Shown: one piece after another, positions 36,523 through 46,988 of the stretch | How the letters are laid out: every line of letters starts with the position of its first letter | Position numbering within the stretch: the stretch's first letter is position 1 | Assembly: GCA_958299035.1 (NCBI GenBank) | Contig: CATQJL010000316.1 | Location: forward strand, 45,257,585 to 45,321,584 | Direction: 5' to 3' | Origin: Cylicocyclus nassatus | Lineage: Eukaryota; Nematoda; Chromadorea; Rhabditida; Strongylidae | Length of the DNA: 64,000 bases | Notes under the pieces: model-generated | Seen by the model: only the letters and a program-made list of their open reading frames with translations | Databases searched by the model: none | Told to the model about the DNA's origin: nothing | Translations under genes and position numbers: made by a program

Positions 36523-37866
36523 GTAAAAGTATTTCATGTCTCTCCCAAATTCCCTCAGGTATTCAAGGTACCGTGTTGAAGTGGGCCTCAGCATAGATCT
36601 ACAGAAGTGGTTGCTCTTTTCTATCATGAGATTACGGCAGGGAACTACAGGCGGATTTCGTTGCTGTGGAAGACATATCTTGCCTTGGGATTCTGAAAAC
36701 TTGAAACTGTCAGAACATGAAACAGTCACAGATCTCAAAATAAAAAGTCAGAAAGCTGTGTATGGTGCAAAATTTATGTAAGAAGTTAGCAAGTGAAAAT
36801 CCCTTCGCTCAGCTTTAGTAAAAAAGACTACCTATAATGTGGCCTTGTTGTATTTTTTTTTTGAGTTCAACCATTGGGAATTAGTGCATACACATGACTA
36901 CAAACTTAAGTTTGTACTTCCTGAAGCTCGTAGTGCATAACTGGGGAAAAGTCCAAGAATGCTGTTTGCATCGTGATCCACGATTTCTAGAGGAGAAAAA
37001 TTACAGCAATTATGTGGCAGCAAATCCCACCCCTCTTCTTTTCCAAGAATGGGTTGCGCTTTCAAGTGGTCTATATGAGCTATGGTTTGGTGCACACGTG
37101 CATGCAAAAATGTGTCAAATCAACAGCATGTTTCCCATTTGATGTCCTGAGTGAGCCTAGGATTGGGCCCATGGTTTGGTAATAATCAGGGTCAAGCGTG
37201 GGGTGTGGCACGCCATAATACCCGGGGGTCGTAGAGGGGTCAGGGAGGGGAGGGGGTGGTTATTAAGATGATAGTGATTTTAGGGACATGATGTCAGTCA
37301 ACAAGGTCTGGTAGGTCCACTAAGCAAGATAGTAACTCTGGTGTTTTGGCCTACCATCGTACACTGAGCATAATAAAAGAATCCTAAAAGCATAATAGCA
37401 TCATTTGCATGACAAATAACCCTTGTGGATCAAGTTTCAGCTAATTTTGAGTTTTCCAAATATTGGCACACAAATGAGATGGTCATTTTCGATCACGTTA
37501 ACTTTGTTTCAAAAATGAGAAAACTACTTCTTTTTTTCACTCAATACAAAGTACTACTAATTCTTTGCTCATATTAGGGATCCCCCTTCAATTAACCTCC
37601 GAACTCCAGAATCAGGAACAAGCCAAAGTCTCGTTTGTCTCATTTTTCACTCTTAATATCTCAAACTAGAAAAGACCAATCCGGCTTAAACCACTTTTGT
37701 GAAAGTGACTAGGATTAGGCTATTGAACATACGTGTTCTTGCCGCCTTCCCTCGCGGTTCACGTAGTAGCGCAGACCTTCCATTTGCATAGCTAAGAAAA
37801 AACGGCTATACCTTTTCCCAGGAGAAACCTTCATGCAGCAGCGCTGCGTATGCAGTTGCAGTATTA
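36523..37866. other. No gene seen; diverged repeat at 37190-37690
   Basis: 37190-37690 is related to 6930-7330. The short open frames at 36536-37142 show no domain or splice pattern I trust. Confidence 0.4.
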
Positions 37867-38801
37867 CAGGGTGCGGCAAAAGTCTGGGAGCCTAGTACTT
37901 TTTCGTACAAAACGAGAAGGGAAGTACCTAAAAACGAAAAATTTGGTGCACACATAATTCGAACCATTCCAGATACAGCTCAGTTCTTGAATTTCAAAAT
38001 TGCCTCTTTTGGCTTCCACGCGGCCCTACAATGTCTTGGCAAGTCCACTTATCATGGCATGCAGGTAGTCGTAATGAAATTCGCCCCACGCCTTCACAAT
38101 AATTACTTCTTTTACCTCGGCAAATGTGCAGCATGATAGAGCAAGCTTTTGTCTACAACATAATTCCAACAGCATTTTTGGCATTGCTTAGAAATAAAAT
38201 TATTGGGTTTTTATTTAGAAGTTTGTGTACGTCGCATATCGAATTTGGCTACAAGTGCGCGAAGGAAAGCGGAAAATTGCCATTCAAAAAGTATAAAAAA
38301 TGTCCCCTTGACCGAAATAAGATAGATTCTAATTTAGAAGACGTATGCAAAAAATACAGCCTTGGTCCCAGTGCCTGTTAAGCATTCTATAGCTTTTAAA
38401 TTCCTTCTGAAGACATATTTCCACTGGCACGTCGGTAACATTCGCAAACTTTTATTTTGCGTTCATGCAAGAACAGCTCCTGGCAAAACCAAAATCAGGA
38501 TACAATAGCGCAAAGCCTCTTCTATGCTGTGTGCATCGAAGTATTGTAAACTATTAACAGCATCTCTAGTTACAGCAAAAATTGTAAATACCAAAAATTC
38601 TGGTTTTTTCGCTTAGCAAAATTACTAGTTTAGTAATTTCCATTCATACAACAACATGTGGCAGCCATTTCCAGCCAAATAAAGTGTATTCTGTAGAGGA
38701 TGACCGCAGCATCATGTGGCATAAAATTGAAATCAAAACCATCAGTATCTTTGTAATTGCAGTACTGCAAAATTAGGCTCCCAGACTTTTGCCGCACCCT
38801 G
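37867..38801 (-). mobile_element. Tc1/mariner-type element, degenerate
   Basis: 28-bp inverted ends (CAGGGTGCGGCAAAAGTCTG...) lie next to TA on both sides (37865-37866, 38802-38803). On the minus strand, 38120-37950 encodes text typical of the transposase C-terminus: EVIIVKAWGEFHYDYLHAMI, GLAKTL(stop)GRVEAKRGNF. The catalytic part is not recognisable. A plus-strand Cys-rich ORF sits in the middle (38219-38381). Confidence 0.75.
38219..38381 (+). CDS. Exon-like ORF for a small Cys-rich peptide inside a mariner remnant
   Basis: An acceptor TTTATTTAG (ending 38218) is followed by an open frame to TAA (38379-38381): SLCTSHIEFGYKCAKESGKL, then PFKKYKKCPLDRNKIDSN and LEDVCKKYSLGPSAC. The Cys spacing is C-x9-C-x14-C-x14-C-x9-C, and the peptide is Lys-rich, as in many small secreted peptides. 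The frame is open upstream to an ATG at 38124, but that part overlaps transposase sequence and does not look like a signal peptide. No family is recognised. It may be a captured or nested host exon, or chance. Confidence 0.35.
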
Positions 38802-38803
38802 TA

Positions 38804-39292
38804 AAACGGCTTTAGCTGAATACCGCTTATAGATGGTTCGGTTACTGCAATAATTGGCACTTAACAGGCAAGTTTACGTCGCGGAAAGTTACTCCGTTTT
38901 GTTATTGTAAAGTCGATTTTTACTTGAATTATAATAGTTTTTCCCGCATATGAACCAAAAACCTTGCATCACTTCTATGAGAGTTCAAACCTGAACCTTG
39001 ATGAAGATCTGTTTTGAAACTAATATGTGGCAAGTTTGTAGGAAAACTGCCTTGAAATTAAGACTCTAATGCTAGTCGAGATTTACTAGATGTGGTAGTT
39101 TTAGCTAGTTGTTAAAATTTTTAGTTGTGGAGAATTAATGGGAAAATAGCGATGCAGTTTGAATGAATGACCGGAGCTCTTCAGGAATCTATAAGATTGC
39201 TTTACATTCCGGGCTTGTTTTATATGCAAGTAGTCACTCTTCCTTACGTCTCGCGTAATTGAATTAGCTAATAGGCTTTTCATTATAAATCT
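38804..39292. other. No gene seen
   Basis: AT-rich sequence with nothing recognised. Confidence 0.4.
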
Positions 39293-39500
39293 GTGCGCAT
39301 GACCTCAATTCGTTGTAAGGATCTGGAATTTGTGAGCATGAACAGTATGACAAAAGCTTTAGAATGAGGCCGCTGTCGTGCATCGTCTTAATCACCCTGA
39401 AATTAAGGTATTCAAGCGTCTATTCCTGCATTGCTGTTGTCGCGCCAGAGGAACGAGGTATTTTTGCAGACTTTATAATTGCTCGATAAGATCGAAGCTA
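39293..39500 (+). repeat. Segment duplicated at 9758-9965
   Basis: See the partner segment: same order of blocks upstream of copy 3 of the secreted-protein gene. The duplication continues downstream to about 40370 with weaker similarity and is interrupted here by the foldback element 39569-40203. Confidence 0.7.
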
Positions 39501-39568
39501 TCTGATATTTACAACAACCTTATCATGATTGTGCAGTGCATCTCTGTATGGTGATATATTTCTTCTTA

Positions 39569-40203
39569 CAAGGGAACGATCCCAACTTAAGGTGGCGAAT
39601 TGGAATGAACCGCATATCATTAGATGCGTCTTGATGAGCTGATTCCAAATCTACTTCCATATCTGCGACAACGTTATTTGCAAAAAGTTATGAGCGGTTG
39701 AAAATGTGAAGTAACGGGGGTTTTAGTGCATAATTCGCTTCAAAATCCAACATGGGAGTGTATGACTAGCATGATATTGAGTGTACTGATTTCAAGGAAT
39801 GCTCACACTCTAAAGAAACACAGATAAGTGTTTTTGAACAACTAATTTTCGAGGTATTGCGCTGTATATTTGCCAAATTTGGACTTTTCATTGCTCATAG
39901 CTTTTACCAAAGAACTTTAGTTGCTTTTTAGCTGTTCACAAACATCTATTTGCGTTTCTTTTGAAAGTGAGCATCCCGTGAAATCAGTACACTCAATATG
40001 ATGCCAGTCGTGCACATCCAAGTTGGATTTTAAAGCAAATTATGCATCAAAACTCCCGCTACTTCACATTTTTAACCTTTCATAACTTCTTCCAGATAAC
40101 GTTGTCGCAGATATGGAAGGCAGATTTGGAAGCAGCTCATCAACGCATCTAATGGTATGCGGTTTATTTCAATTCACCACCTTAAGTTAGGATCGTTCCC
40201 TTG
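39569..40203. mobile_element. Foldback element, TTA target duplication
   Basis: It begins CAAGGGAACGATCC and ends GGATCGTTCCCTTG, with TTA on both sides (39566-39568, 40204-40206). The arms pair nearly throughout (GGTGGCGAATTGGAATGAAC; ATTGAGTGTACTGATTTCA). TWA duplications are typical of PIF/Harbinger elements. The duplicated flank at 9965-10100 lacks it, so the insertion is younger than the locus duplication. Confidence 0.85.
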
Positions 40204-40724
40204 TTAGACAGTTTGTCTTTATGAATCTGAAACGCTTAACTTTAGAACACGTTGGAAAATTTTTCTCTCAGTTGTGCCTTAGAATTCTGCTTGCTGTTTG
40301 TTTGTACCCTGCATTCTTTATCTACGCTTCAAAAAAATTTGCTCGTTTTCTAACTGAACGTAGGTTAAGCAAACGCAAAGTACAATTGAACTAGTTCCCA
40401 TTTATGAAATGTTTAGAAGAGCTTGAAGTATGGCTGGAGACATGCTACAATACCGATGACATTTTGTTGTGTGATATCAATAATTTCCATGTTTCGTGTA
40501 GAGGATATGTACATATCCAGTTTTTCATGATCTCAGTTAAGTTTAGCAAACACCATAATCTTTTGCGGCTTGTAAGAGGCATAACTAGATCCTTCCCTTT
40601 TTAGGTGATGTATTGTCTCCAAACATGGCTTTTGTAAAAAGGGATCATGTTAAAAGTAGTTCTCTTAATTTTTTGGGGGATTTTCCCAATATTTATAAGT
40701 TATTGCTCTATTGTTATGTTTCAG

Positions 40725-41925
40725 TGACGACAGTTGCTACGCCAGATACCGTTTCCAAGACCGTGTTGGAAACGTCCTCAGTATCCTCGGCAGCAGTACG
40801 AGTCGTATCCGCAGCGTCAGTGGCGGATGTGTCCACAGCGTCTGTGGTGCCTGCAGTAACCGAACTAACCGCCCTGCCTTCCACAACCGCTGCACCCGTC
40901 GTATCTGCAGTGCCTGTGAGAGCCGCAGCTCCCGGCGAACCCGCATTAACCGTCGTAGTTGCAGTGCGCGTCGTAATCGAAGGGCCGGTTCCACCTACAC
41001 TGCCCGCCATACGTGTGGTAGTAGGACAACCCGCAGTGCCCTCTGCATCCGCGGTTGTAGCTGCTGTAGTTATAGGACCCACCACGCCCTCCGCTCCGGG
41101 ACCTAACATGCCTGCGATACCCATAGTACTCGCAACTCCCATGGGACCTCCACTGCCCGCTGTAGACGCACCTAGAGAACCTGGAGTATCCGTAGCCAAT
41201 GTGCCTGCAGTACTCGTAGGTCCCGCAGTACCTTCCACGCCCGGATTACCCATTGTGTCTGCAATACCTGTGGTGGCTGCGACTCCCGGCGAACCTGCAA
41301 TATCCATCGTATTTGAAGGATCTGGAGTATCTGAGAGTAAATCTGCTTCTGAGTCTGGTTTTGCTATGAAGCTCTGAAGAACAGTATAGCGAATATACAA
41401 GCCAGAGATTTCATTTGAGAATCTGGTGTCTGATCACTTCAACGAATAATTTAGATTGCATTGCTGCATGTCCTCCCATCTATAGTAATGACTGTAATTT
41501 TAATTACGGATTATGTGCGAATGCAACAGAAGCCCTAGCTGCCGTGATTAGCACAGGAGTAGAATGCCAGTATGTTTATCTAGATCTAATCTATAATCTA
41601 GTTAATAAGATAGCTTTTTATGAGAAGTTCTGCAAAATAGTTTCTTGTCAGTTAACAAAAGGTATCATTATAGACAAATATGGATCTGTCCCGCAGGCAC
41701 CTCAGCTTATTATTATACATCTCTCATGTCTGAACCTTTACCATATCGAGGTATTGATAAATTTATGATTGTGCATAATTATGCACATTCAAAGCACTTG
41801 ATATCGCCGCCTTACTTGTATTTTCAGCTGATTATGCTAGCTGTTTCCCATCAGATGGCGGTACTTGGACTTTTCCCAATAGTTCCACGACTATCGCTGC
41901 ATTGACTTGTCAAGAAAGAGGATAA
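40725..41925 (+). pseudogene. Putative secreted Pro/Cys protein, copy 3, probably damaged
   Basis: The same exon order as at 10556-12504: a repeat exon from 40725 (ATGTTTCAG|TGACGACAG, about 205 codons of VPAIPV-like text), a Cys exon (41427-41569: CLITSTNNLDCIAACPPIYS ... STGVEC), a 77-bp exon (41674-41750: QIWICPAGTSAYYYTSLMSE) and a last exon (41828-41925, stop TAA). Two of the splice signals used in copy 2 are lost: the repeat-exon donor is AAGCTCTGA instead of AATGTATCA, giving an in-frame stop, and the next acceptor is ATCTGG instead of ATCCAG; only about 60 bp separate the exons. It is therefore a pseudogene or uses other splice sites. Alternative acceptors such as AAGCCAG (41398-41404) exist. 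Confidence 0.55.
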
Positions 41926-42270
41926 GCCACGTCTGTTTTTCATTACGCATCATATTTGCGTAAAGTCCCTTCTGGAACACCTCTTATTATAAGGGTTTGC
42001 ATTACTGGCATTATAGGCTGGCTAATTGTTAGTATAATATGTTTCAACTGGTCAGACCGATTCGTTTTTCTATCTATTCTATTTCTATTCATCGTTTTTG
42101 TAATCAAGTTCAAAAGTGTTTGTGGATTACATGGATTACATCTCAATTCTTCTGAATTTTATTTGATGCCGTTAAGCTATGATGTATTGTTGTGAACAAG
42201 AGCTTTGGTTTTCTTTTTATTGCCTTTCGTACCTTCTCCAAGTATTCATCTTAAGCTGTGATTTTGACCT

Positions 42271-42600
42271 CTATTAGGTCGTAACAAAAGTTCCCGAGCA
42301 CTTGCGAGAATTTTTATCTGCAACATATGTTTTCTTGCTGGCTTTTCAACACCTCACTGCGATCCACCAGCATGCGCAGGAGGGAATAATATCGACGCGA
42401 AATGTGGCCTATTTGTGCAGCATTATCTCACGCATGGTGAGAGCTGGAGAGCTCAGATGCAGAAATATAGAAGTCTGCTGGGACTGTTATGCAGATTATT
42501 TAAAATTTTGAGCGACTACCTGCAAGAAAAGTTGTTTGGAAGATCGAGCATTTTTTGTCCTCGAAAAACTCATCACTTTTCGAACAAGTCGCCTTGAACA
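42271..42600 (+). mobile_element. Possible mariner 5' end
   Basis: TTAGGTCGTAACAAAAGTTC begins here and leads into a frame KVPEHLREFLSATYVFLLAF, which resembles the start of mariner transposases. No matching right end or catalytic motif was found before 43000. Confidence 0.3.
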
Positions 42601-43023
42601 CTATTCGTTCTGCACAGGTCGACCAAATCTTTGATCACTGCGAATATTGTTGGGGTAATGCCTTACACGTCTTTTCGACCCATCACCCAGGCGTGGCGAC
42701 CCTTGCAGAAGCGACATCAGCTGCGAAAAAGAGTTGCAGTCGGACGCAAATTTCAGCTTGTACTTTCTGAGCGCAGATCGCAAAACTCGAGCGCAGCTGC
42801 GGATCAGAAGTTGACAGGCTCTTCAAAAGATCACCCATGACTTGGGCGAAATTTTTTGAACTGCGCAGAAAATGGCCGCAGAAAGGAAAATTGTGAAATT
42901 TTTATGGTTGGAAAGATTTTCTTTTTTATGTGCGGATCAAACACTTCTTGTCATCGATGAAAATCAGAAGCGGTATGGAAAAGTTTAGGCTTCCCTCTAC
43001 TTAACAGTATAAAAAACTTGTTG

Positions 43024-44889
43024 TCAAAGTCCGACCAGAGCGCCAAATAATGCGTTTGTTTGAAATTCCCAAAAGCGCCCAAGAACTCTCGCTACAACCT
43101 GATAATCAAACGATTTACTTACAAATCCGACTTTTTTATCTATGAAGATAGAGATGTTGCCAGAAGGTTGGCATTGAATACTGTATAACACATCGTGTTT
43201 TGCTCTTCGATCAATCTCCAATTTTTCATCTTAGAAAGATACTGTAAGCTTTCCTCTGTTGAACTGCTATCTCAAAATTTAATAATTGATCCTTTGTAAG
43301 GAACCCTGGGTGGAGCTTCTGATTTCTTTGTGTCGAAGTTGCATGAGGAGAAGACGATTATGATCGATTGTACCACTTTCAATAAATCTCGTGGTGGTAT
43401 TAGAATTACTGGCACTCGCTCAGAGCACAGCTTCTCAGTGGGTTCGTAATCCATGCAAGGGTATCTTGGAGAAGAAGGGGTAGACCCGAGTGGTTAGTGA
43501 AAAATCCGCAAAACCCACACTCCGCCAAACTCAAAATCTACAAGAATCTTAGCCAACAACTCTCAAACATCAGCGAGGAAATATGACTTTTGAACACGCG
43601 AAAAATCCAAATGAGTCGCAAAAAATAATGCTTGGCGTCACATGGACTCGTTCCTAATCTTGGTCAGCTCTTGTGACCTATTTTTCTACTACAAAAAGTG
43701 GTCCCCTATGCGATCAGTAGTAATTTTGCTCTCGCACGAGAGCCTTTCAACGATGTAACCTGAAAGATAAGTATTTGGCTATCTGCTAATAGCTGAGCTG
43801 GTTTGAAGCTAAGTCTTCACATCTCTGCTGCAGACGCGTTATCGAATGGATTGCATATTGTACTACCCATTTCAAGCTTTGAAGAAAGCGATCTCCCGAA
43901 ATATAGCCAACAAAGCAAGTAAACCGGCTCGCATTAAACACAGAAGCCAATAAAACTTCTTAATAATGTGGCCCTTGTCCCCACCCCATAAGAAGTTCTT
44001 GGGGAAGTTATCTAAATTCCTAAAAAGTTTAAAGCGTCTAAATAAGCTGGACATTTTTCCAATATCGTCACTAGGTCACTTATTCGGAATTATGATTTTG
44101 TTGAAATCAACGATGGAATCAGAAAATGTCATTTCAAGTAATTCATTGATTATTTCAACTACCTTTGACATCTCGACAAATTTTGAAGTGCGAAAATTAC
44201 TTTGGCGAGAACATAAGGTAAGATAGAAGAAAGCAACAAACTTTCGAAGAAACTCAATACATACGATTAGTAAATCTCTAAATCTCAACTCAAGGAAGCA
44301 CATTACCAGTACAAATAGACCAATTCATGACATACGTAGGATCAAGAGCACACTATGTAAGTAACTGGAATTGATTTCTTGAGCAAATATAATTGTTGAA
44401 TGCATGTCCAATAAGCTCGATAGACAATCCGTCAAAGTATCTCACTGTCTCGAGCATGATCATTGGCGTAGACTATAGCTTGTAAGGGACGTTCAGCTTC
44501 TTCTTTGTACGAAGAATCATCAGACTTAAGTCGTCGAGCAATTGCTATAGCCACAGCGTCTAGTTCGGTACCTATCTGGCGAGGAGTTTTTTCACCATCA
44601 CTGAAAAAATCTTTGTTGAAAAAGGTATTGATTGTGCCTTATGGATTTAGAGTTGCCGGAGACGAAATGCATGTATCGCAAAGACAAAAAAAATTATTTA
44701 GATAAATAGAAGAAAGAGGCGAAATTTTATGGAAGATTTACCGAATGACTGTTTGCATAAGTTATGCGCAGAGCTTCAAGCATAACGAGGTTTGATTGCC
44801 TGTTCATCTACAACAAATCGAAGTTCATATTGCAAACTGTCTTCGAACTTACATTCTGGTAGTCGTTTCTAGAACTTCTGAGCTCAAAG
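43024..44889 (-). CDS. Unrecognised multi-exon gene (3' part)
   Basis: Minus-strand exons: 44889-44853 (after TTTCAAAG; FELRSSRNDYQN; donor AAT|gtaagt), 44807-44742 (after TTGTAG; MNRQSNLVMLEALRITYANS HS; donor TCG|gtaaat), 44600-44446 (after TTTTTCAG; DGEKTPRQIGTELDAVAIAI ... ERPLQAIVYANDHARD; donor ACA|gtgaga) and 43229-43024 (after TTCTAAG; EKLEIDRRAKHDVLYSIQCQ ... FGALVGL, stop TGA). The phases of exons 1-2 and 3-4 agree; between exons 2 and 3 they do not, so a small exon or another splice site is missing. Coding-like text just upstream (45130-45080: IAKQKAARMLHAYG) ends near the mariner-type element 45170-46109, so the 5' part may lie beyond it. No signal peptide, membrane segment or known family is recognised. 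Confidence 0.45.
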
Positions 44890-45169
44890 CTTTGAAATTA
44901 AAATCAGAATTTTTCGTCTAAGAGATGTTGCGGCACGGAACTTAGAACAGTGTAATTTCTTACGTATGTGAGAAATGTAAATTCAGAACGTGACGATCAC
45001 GGAAGCAACCAATAATAATCAGTTGACTATGGCAGCATAGTGGAACCGGTCGAGATGGAAGCACGAAACTGTTTTCATATAATTTAGTCTTCCTCGGTGC
45101 CAATGTTTCTCCCTACTCCGTACGCATGCAGCATTCGTGCAGCTTTTTGCTTAGCGATTAGTCATAGTA

Positions 45170-46109
45170 TTAGGTCGTTTCATAAGTTCGTAGACTTTTT
45201 ATTTTTGTCGCCGTTTTTCGATGAAGCGGTTCGTTTACGGCAAAGTACCTATACCATTGAAAAGAGAAAATCTTGCTCTACAAGAACTGTTGTTCGTTTT
45301 TGGAGCAAACTTGAATCTCCTTCTTTTACGACTTATCAAAGCAAAATTTTTTGAGAGGCAAAAATTGGCGATTGCGGCAGCTGCAACTTTCGATCCGTAT
45401 ACGGAGCCACAAGTGGGAATTTTTCGTCTGAAGTTGTTATGAGTGATGAGAAACAACTGTTTGTGGTACTACGGTGCATATAAAAGTAGTCTCCATATCC
45501 AAAGAGAGGCTATAAAGAAAGATTAAGCGCACGTTTACCATGTGTGTAGATGTTTTGCGTTTGGCACAATTTTAAAAAGTTCCCACGTCAAAAATTTTAT
45601 TTGAGAAAGCGTAAAATGTTGGTCAGAGCTTGTACTCATACATCTACACCACTTAGAAGAACGCATCCATTCCTCAAGTTCCGATAGGAGGACCGACACA
45701 TTGTGTCGCTGAACAACGCGCCAAACTCAAGCGGCAGCAGTCAAAGACAACAAAACCATTGGGACCTTGTTCAAACGGTTCTATGCATATTGGCATGCTG
45801 CAAATTTGTCAGTGTTTCAGTCTTGCTTGCTACTATCCATCCCGCCTACCTATGACAGAAACATCTTGCGGAATACGGACCAAATGCGGAAAGTGCAGTT
45901 GCCGCAATCGCCAATTTTTGCCTCTCAAAAAATTTTGCTTTGATAAGTCGTAAAAGAAGGGGATTCAAGTTTGCTCCAAAAACGAACAACAGTTCTTGTA
46001 GAGCAAGATTTTCTCTTTTCAATGGTATAGGTACTTTGCCGTAAACGAACCGCTTCATCGAAAAACGGCGACAAAAATAAAAAGTCTACGAACTTATGAA
46101 ACGACCTAA
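45170..46109. mobile_element. Mariner-type foldback element, TA target duplication
   Basis: It starts TTAGGTCGTTTCATAAGTTC and ends GAACTTATGAAACGACCTAA, with TA on both sides (45168-45169, 46110-46111). The arms of about 230 bp pair closely (ATGAAGCGGTTCGTTTACGG; AATCTTGCTCTACAAGAACT). The 470-bp centre is not palindromic and shows no convincing transposase. Confidence 0.85.
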
Positions 46110-46988
46110 TATTTGTACAGAAATTTTTAGAAAAGCTTCGTTGGGGAGTTAATCTGCCTTTCTTGAGTTAACAATTAGATGTCAGCGATCACACCAAAAT
46201 AGATTAGTCTCGGGTTGCTGCTTAACCTAACCGGACATAATCGGACCAGCACGGAACCATACAAAATGATTTTAATTGTATCCCCTCTTCCGCTTGGTTC
46301 AAATCTTGTATTGTGGAACTTTGTTTGGTGAGTTGTAGCGTACAATGCTGCAAACTGCTAGTGAATTTCAATAAAATCAAGGTGGAATAGCAAGCACGCC
46401 GTTTTTGTTTTTTGCGTCCAAAGCCCAAAAATCTATTCTTTTCGAGCAACGTGTTGAACTGTTTGTAAACACAAAGTTCCTCATTTCTGTAGTTTTCTCC
46501 CCATCAGGAGGTTGCACAACTTGTATGTCATCGAAACGGTCGAAGTTTGTAAATGTGTCAATGTCTATCAAGTACATAATTATATTATAAAAAAAAATTA
46601 TTGCGCTCTCTATTGAGCTAGTTGTCGCTGCACCCATAGGAATTCGAAAAGGTTTCATGCGCCGTATGTGGAGCCATTTCTGACAGTGCGATACGAGAGC
46701 GATGCAGATTTGGTAACAGGCTATCTCAACGGCAGTGTCGGGTACCAGGCGCTGACGTCTCACAGACTCCTCTTTTGGGCTTGCAACTCTCGCGAACGTT
46801 TCATTTTCCCACACCTAATCAACCAGTGAAGTACAAATCTTAGCCATTTCCCACGCCCAGGCATGAAAGCGACGAGACGACCGTTTGCGAACGCGTCACA
46901 AGGTTCAGACGAGCGGCCACTTGAAACCCGAGCTGCCGGTGCACCCGACACTGCAAGTGAGATAGCCTGTGCTTGTAATTTACTAAAC
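46110..46988. repeat. Region with an inverted repeat just past the receptor gene
   Basis: 46714-46750 (AACAGGCTATCTCAACGGCAG...) is an inverted partner of 46938-46972 (...CTGCAAGTGAGATAGCCTGT). An open minus-strand frame at 46377-46814 has no family resemblance. GC-rich text at 46850-46970 keeps all minus frames open and could be mistaken for a last receptor exon. Confidence 0.5.

Noticed and set aside
46377..46814. 145-codon minus-strand ORF
   Set aside because: No acceptor or donor joins it to the receptor, and no family resemblance was seen; it overlaps the inverted repeat.
46840..46970. Additional last exon of the receptor
   Set aside because: The open frames lie in an inverted repeat (46714-46750 with 46938-46972), and the frame that fits the donor at 46992 ends after about 15 residues; a stop TAA right after the ...KAM codons is simpler.
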